Source: Aquabacterium sp. A3
GTDB taxonomy: Bacteria > Pseudomonadota > Gammaproteobacteria > Burkholderiales > Burkholderiaceae_C
Direction: 5' to 3'
Assembly: GCF_038069945.1 (NCBI RefSeq)
Contig: NZ_JBBPEV010000001.1
Coordinates: 2,054,089-2,118,088 of the forward strand
Length of the DNA stretch: 64,000 bases
Shown here: positions 63,118 to 64,000 of the stretch, one piece after another
Layout: every line of letters starts with the position of its first letter
How positions within the stretch are numbered: the stretch's first letter is position 1
Position numbers and translations under genes: made by a program
The notes under the pieces: model-generated
Seen by the model: only the letters and a program-made list of their open reading frames with translations
What the model was told of the DNA's origin: nothing
The model's database searches: none

Positions 63118-63890
63118 ACAAGTCATCAACAGTTCCGGCACTTAAACCTGACGAGCGCAAGTATTACCGCGACAAGCTCAGGGCGGCCAGGTATGCCGCT
63201 TTGGCCGACTCTGAGGGGTTCGAGCAGATCTGCTACGCCTTAGAGGCCTTGGGTATGCGCTTACATCAATCCCAGGCTGATCTTGGGACGTACCGAAATG
63301 TACTAAGGCAGTTGGCCGGGGATGCCCCACAGTTTTCGTTTGCTTTTGAAAGTACTCATGCCTTTAAGTCATTTGACGCACTTTTCAACATTCTTCGGTG
63401 TGCACGGAATGACGCGATGCATACCGGCGCAAGAGCGCGAACAGCGACACAAGCGGCAACTGAACTTTGCGTTGGATTGGAAGAAGCATTGATGGCAAAT
63501 CAACCCAGAAGAGCTGGTGACTTGATGGTCAAGGGTGTGGTCAGCGTTGAGCCATGGCAAATGGTCGCCGAAGCCCGACAGTTGATGCTGATGCACTCTT
63601 TTTCTTACCTTCCCATACTGCATCAGAATCAGTGGAAATTACTTTCAGATGTCCATTTGGCCAGATTTTTGGCCAGTAAAGATGAGCCTGCCAAGAGTCG
63701 GCGTAACCGGCTGGCTTTATCGATCAAAGACGCAGTATCGGCAGGCCACCAAGGGGTTCATCTTTCGTTGGAGTCAGCAAAACAAATAACGCCTTGCGAA
63801 GATGTGGGTACATTGGTTAGCGAAGGTCAGAGCGAACAGAAGCTTTGGCTGGTGTGTGATGAACGTAATCACTTGCTAGGGAAGGTCTGA
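63114..63890 (+). CDS. HEPN-motif plus CBS-domain protein
   Basis: A 258-residue soluble protein. The N-terminal helical half (about 15-128) contains RNDAMH at 98-103, the R-N-x-x-x-H motif of HEPN ribonucleases, followed by a helix. The C-terminal half (about 134-258) resembles a CBS pair: DLMVKGVVSVEPWQMVAEARQLMLMHSFSYLPIL, then a linker and a final WLVCDERNHLLGKV strand-turn. CBS pairs bind adenine nucleotides, so the nuclease-like part might be ligand-controlled. Its start overlaps the NERD-helicase stop by 4 bases. Codon use becomes less GC-rich than the upstream genes from about 63120. Both domain calls rest on motifs only. Confidence 0.6.
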   Translation: MNKSSTVPALKPDERKYYRDKLRAARYAALADSEGFEQICYALEALGMRLHQSQADLGTYRNVLRQLAGDAPQFSFAFESTHAFKSFDALFNILRCARNDAMHTGARARTATQAATELCVGLEEALMANQPRRAGDLMVKGVVSVEPWQMVAEARQLMLMHSFSYLPILHQNQWKLLSDVHLARFLASKDEPAKSRRNRLALSIKDAVSAGHQGVHLSLESAKQITPCEDVGTLVSEGQSEQKLWLVCDERNHLLGKV

Positions 63891-64000
63891 ACAACTCGTT
63901 TGCGAGGCAACAGGCGGCGTGATCGCTTCGACAAATGAGCCGAATGCATCGCAGACCAGCCCCCATGACGCTGAAACGCACGTCAAAGGGTGCGCGACCC
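63891..64000. other. End of window, nothing assigned
   Basis: I see no gene, terminator or repeat in the last 110 bases. Confidence 0.3.

Overview
The window looks like the replication-origin neighbourhood of a high-GC betaproteobacterium, most likely Burkholderiales (Comamonadaceae / Leptothrix-Aquabacterium-Rubrivivax type). The evidence is the rpmH / dnaA / dnaN / gyrB order with DnaA boxes on both sides of dnaA, three PEP-CTERM exosortase substrates, and the general gene style. The genus is not provable from the sequence alone.

Layout. (1) 1-7933: origin and housekeeping block: rpmH, dnaA, dnaN, two PEP-CTERM proteins (the second strikingly AT-rich) and gyrB. (2) 7934-16436: an 8.5-kb accessory island inserted one base after the gyrB stop codon. 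It is bounded by inverted TGTCGGGTGACAC ends, three AGTGAAAA-type repeats inside each end, and a candidate 5-bp target duplication (CGTGA). This is the architecture of Tn7-like / TniB-TniQ elements, but no transposase is present. Its cargo looks like anti-phage defence: a PIN-like nuclease, an Abi-alpha protein, and a tight three-gene operon encoding a metallo-beta-lactamase-fold hydrolase, an E2-E1-JAB triple fusion (a complete ubiquitin-type conjugation and deconjugation machine in one chain) and a patatin phospholipase ending in glycine. The gene content resembles type II CBASS (conjugation enzymes plus CapV-like phospholipase), but no CD-NTase is encoded. This is the best candidate for an undescribed system. 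(3) 16465-19244: the displaced gyrB-type terminator, a DUF2130 protein, a third PEP-CTERM protein, a glycine-zipper lipoprotein and a DUF2789 protein.

(4) 19404-26878: a TetR regulator and a four-gene RND efflux operon (NodT-type outer-membrane factor, adaptor, pump, AdeT-like protein), with two palindromic operators in the promoter. (5) 26878-32430: hutG-LysR, an FAD oxidoreductase with HutD, and a hipBA-type toxin-antitoxin pair with its operators. (6) 32452-37721: an XRE-cupin regulator divergent from a glutamine-synthetase-like gene plus three split glutamate-synthase-like genes (the gmaS-mgsABC / glnT-glxBCD arrangement). (7) 37732-47040: a large RCC1/PKD lipoprotein, a 1008-residue secreted protein of unknown function, a two-component pair and an ornithine cyclodeaminase-family enzyme.

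(8) 47046-61140: a long, overlapping catabolic and transport operon transcribed leftwards: two NMT1-type binding proteins, an isochorismatase-family amidase, an SDR, a hydantoinase/allantoinase, a ring-opening amidohydrolase (barbiturase / cyanuric acid hydrolase family), ABC ATPase and permease, a LOG-family protein, DUF3830, a TrzA/AtzA-like amidohydrolase and a TonB-dependent receptor. A divergent LysR gene is separated from it by two copies of a GTTGCC-N5-GGCAAC palindrome. The likely job is uptake and hydrolysis of a cyclic ureide, pyrimidine or triazine nitrogen source. (9) 61300-63890: a two-gene unit, NERD-nuclease/SF1 helicase plus a HEPN-motif/CBS protein, a second candidate defence module. 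No tRNA, rRNA or CRISPR array was seen. The last 110 bases hold nothing I can assign.
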